A DNA stretch of 7,228 nucleotides from Deltaproteobacteria bacterium. Its GTDB lineage: Bacteria > Myxococcota > B64-G9. Both the position numbers and the translations under genes were made by a program. The notes beneath the pieces were generated by a model. The model was not told where the DNA came from, ran no database searches, and saw only the letters and a list, made by a program, of their open reading frames with translations. Below are positions 5,717-7,228 of the stretch, one piece after another (the first letter of the stretch is position 1; each line of letters starts with the position of its first letter). The stretch is taken from the NCBI GenBank assembly GCA_030591745.1, contig JAUVAM010000182.1, forward strand, positions 1 to 7,228, in the 5' to 3' direction.

Positions 5717-6823
5717 TCAATAGGAGATTCTGTTCATGGTGGCACCGTCGGTGCCGCAGAGCAATTGGTAGAGCGCACCGTCGGCCCCGATTCGGTAGGG
5801 GCGGAATTGCTCTTCTGGGCTTGTTCGAACCGGCAGGTTCAGGCGGGCGAGCTCACGGCCGGCCGCATCCAGGATGGCTATTTGTTCGCCCAGGTCGCCA
5901 GGGCCGAAAGGGGGTCTGGCCCCTTGGCGCATGAGTTGGACCGCCAGGTAAACGCGGCCGAAGGTGTCGGACTGCAGGGCGACAATTTGCATCACCGCCA
6001 TGGGGAAAGCCAATTCGGCAAGCAAGATCGGCGGGCTTTGAGGTTGGGCGGCCGGCCTGATTTGGATGGCCACCCGGTTGACACCGCTTCGGGCCGCCAT
6101 CAGCAAATGTTGGCCGTCGGCGGAAAAGCGGCCCGGCAACATGGGGCGTTGGCTGTCGGGATTGCCATCGGCGTCGGCCACCCGCACCTGGCGCTGGTGC
6201 TCTACCTCGACCCACAGGCCGTCTTCTTTGGCGAATAGTCCGGTGGTGCCGCCGCCCTCGGGGACGTTGGTGCCTTCGATGGGGACCTGGCCCAACTCCG
6301 TGCCGTCGGGTCCGTAAATGCTCAAGCTTTTTTGGCTGAGCCGATCCATGACCACCACGTCGCCCTTGGCCGAGAGTTCCAAATCCTGGAAGGTGTCCGC
6401 GGGCAGATCCAGGCTGGCCACTCGCTTGCCGTTTTCGAAAATCTGCACCCGCTTGTTGACCTGATCCAGGATATAAAGGCGACCCTGATCGTCGATCGTG
6501 AAGGCCATGGGGCCCTCAGGGGCGCCTTCTTCCGGGATGCGGTGACCCAGTTGATCCGGTCCATCGCCCCAGCTCGCCTTCAAGACGACTTCGATCTTGG
6601 CTTTGTTTTGTTCCGATTCCGGTTCTTGCGGCGAGACCGCCTGCTCCGGCTTGGCGAGCTTATGGGTTTTTGGCTGCTGTATTTCCGTGAGTTCGTTCGG
6701 GGTGTCGACCGGATGGTCTGGCGGCTCTGATGGGGGAGGGGTGTCGATGACCAGCCAGAGGGCCAGGCCGAGTAGCAATATCAGGCCGGACAGGGTCAGC
6801 AAGACCAGATTTTTCTTATTCAT
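5717..6823 (-). CDS. Membrane-anchored NHL/beta-propeller-like protein
   Basis: 368 residues. The ATG at 6823 overlaps the valS stop in ATGA, and a GGAGG site (6831-6835) sits 7 nt upstream inside valS, so translation is probably coupled. Residues 5-26 form one hydrophobic segment after MNKK, best read as an uncleaved signal anchor. A Pro/Glu/Gln-rich low-complexity linker (28-75) follows. Residues about 80-368 are strand-rich with NHL-like units such as GPMAFTIDDQGRLYILDQVN (104-123) followed by KRVQIFENGKRV, then LELSAKGDVVVMDRLSQKSL, GRFSADGQHLLMAARSG, DTFGRVYLAVQL and RIGADGALYQLL near the end. The fold should be a periplasmic propeller on a stalk. Propellers of this kind usually bind proteins or ligands; no catalytic motif is visible and the partner is unknown. 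Confidence 0.88.
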   Translation of the reverse strand: MNKKNLVLLTLSGLILLLGLALWLVIDTPPPSEPPDHPVDTPNELTEIQQPKTHKLAKPEQAVSPQEPESEQNKAKIEVVLKASWGDGPDQLGHRIPEEGAPEGPMAFTIDDQGRLYILDQVNKRVQIFENGKRVASLDLPADTFQDLELSAKGDVVVMDRLSQKSLSIYGPDGTELGQVPIEGTNVPEGGGTTGLFAKEDGLWVEVEHQRQVRVADADGNPDSQRPMLPGRFSADGQHLLMAARSGVNRVAIQIRPAAQPQSPPILLAELAFPMAVMQIVALQSDTFGRVYLAVQLMRQGARPPFGPGDLGEQIAILDAAGRELARLNLPVRTSPEEQFRPYRIGADGALYQLLCGTDGATMNRISY

Positions 6824-7228
6824 GCCTCGGCCTCCAATTCAGCCAGGGCCCGATTGATGGCTTCATGCTGGGCCTGGTATTTTTCAAGTCGTTGGCGCTG
6901 CGCATCCACCACCGCGGCCGGGGCCTTGGCGGTGAATCTTTCATTGGAGAGCTTTTTCTCGCAGATGTTGACTTCCTTTGTCACGCGAGCCAATTCCGTC
7001 TCCAGGCGGTCTTTTTCTTCCGCAGGGTCCACCATATCATGAATGAAAATTTGTAGCTGACCGACCACCCGGGACGCTGATCCCTTGGGTGCCGTAGCCT
7101 CTGGATCCACGATCAGTTCACTTACGTTGGCCAAATGCTGGACCACATGAGCCTGGGCCCGGATCTCATCGGCTTGTTCGACCGGGGGTCTCAAGGTGAC
7201 TTTCAGGGCTTGAGCCGGGGACATGCCT
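6820..7228 (-). CDS. valS: Valyl-tRNA synthetase, C-terminal part (partial, N-terminus beyond the window)
   Basis: The frame is open to the right edge and ends at TGA (6822-6820). The Met at 7224 is internal, because coding sequence continues upstream of it. The segment holds the end of the anticodon-binding region (SPAQALKVTLRPP) and the C-terminal coiled-coil arm typical of ValRS. Its signature is a Pro-Ala-Glu-Glu-Lys-x-Arg-Leu start to the helix, followed by KKLSNERFTAKAPAAVV and a final basic/acidic helix ending LAELEAEA. In the family this arm packs against the tRNA-Val elbow. The catalytic HIGH and KMSKS motifs and the editing domain lie outside the window. This is the cytoplasmic enzyme that charges tRNA-Val. 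It shares an ATGA overlap with the propeller gene, the only clear operon link in the window. Confidence 0.95.
   Translation of the reverse strand, partial: GMSPAQALKVTLRPPVEQADEIRAQAHVVQHLANVSELIVDPEATAPKGSASRVVGQLQIFIHDMVDPAEEKDRLETELARVTKEVNICEKKLSNERFTAKAPAAVVDAQRQRLEKYQAQHEAINRALAELEAEA

Noticed and set aside
5654..6730. Plus-strand frames at 5654-6238 and 6332-6730
   Set aside because: They are antisense to the propeller gene, which has a signal anchor, NHL-like units and a good ribosome site. The plus frames have none of these.
1..7228. Mobile element, CRISPR array, tRNA or toxin-antitoxin system
   Set aside because: No transposase or integrase motifs, no spaced direct repeats of CRISPR type, no tRNA-like folds and no small paired genes were seen; gaps between genes are all below 130 bp.

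Overview
All five genes supported in this window lie on the minus strand, so biological order runs from high to low coordinates. The content suggests a moderately GC-rich Myxococcota or other former-Deltaproteobacteria genome. The clues are a Hanks-type kinase with a GGMAEIY loop, a transmembrane segment, an Asp/Gly/Pro linker and a C-terminal PEGA-like domain; a TPR-type protein ending in a WWVWTIVGG membrane anchor; and a very Cys-rich lipoprotein with MopE-type DDDCDG motifs. This lineage call is an inference from family content only.

Layout in order of transcription: (1) the 3' end of valS (7228-6820), cut by the right edge; (2) a membrane-anchored NHL/beta-propeller-like protein (6823-5717), whose start overlaps the valS stop in an ATGA; (3) a short intergenic region with a TATAAT promoter and a 14-bp perfect palindrome on its -35; (4) an exported TPR-like protein with a C-terminal membrane anchor (5642-4794); (5) a 95-bp gap with a TTGACA-17-TATCAT promoter; (6) a 586-residue transmembrane Ser/Thr protein kinase (4698-2938); (7) a 124-bp AT-rich gap with a weaker promoter; (8) a large lipoprotein gene (2813-1) that is open for 937 codons and leaves the left edge without a stop.

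Gene 8 is easy to miss because it has no stop in the window, while its complementary strand carries several long shadow ORFs. Its product has a lipoprotein signal, a small N-terminal domain, three Cys-rich modules of about 165-171 residues that each open with a MopE-like acidic motif, and a run of beta-propeller-like blades.

As a group, genes 2, 4, 5 and 8 are envelope proteins: an anchored periplasmic propeller, a periplasmic TPR protein, a kinase whose tail is predicted to be periplasmic, and an outer-membrane or surface lipoprotein. The TPR protein and the kinase are the likeliest functional pair, but each of the last three genes has its own plausible sigma-70-type promoter, so a single regulated pathway is not shown. 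I see no mobile element, CRISPR array, tRNA or rRNA gene, or convincing intrinsic terminator.
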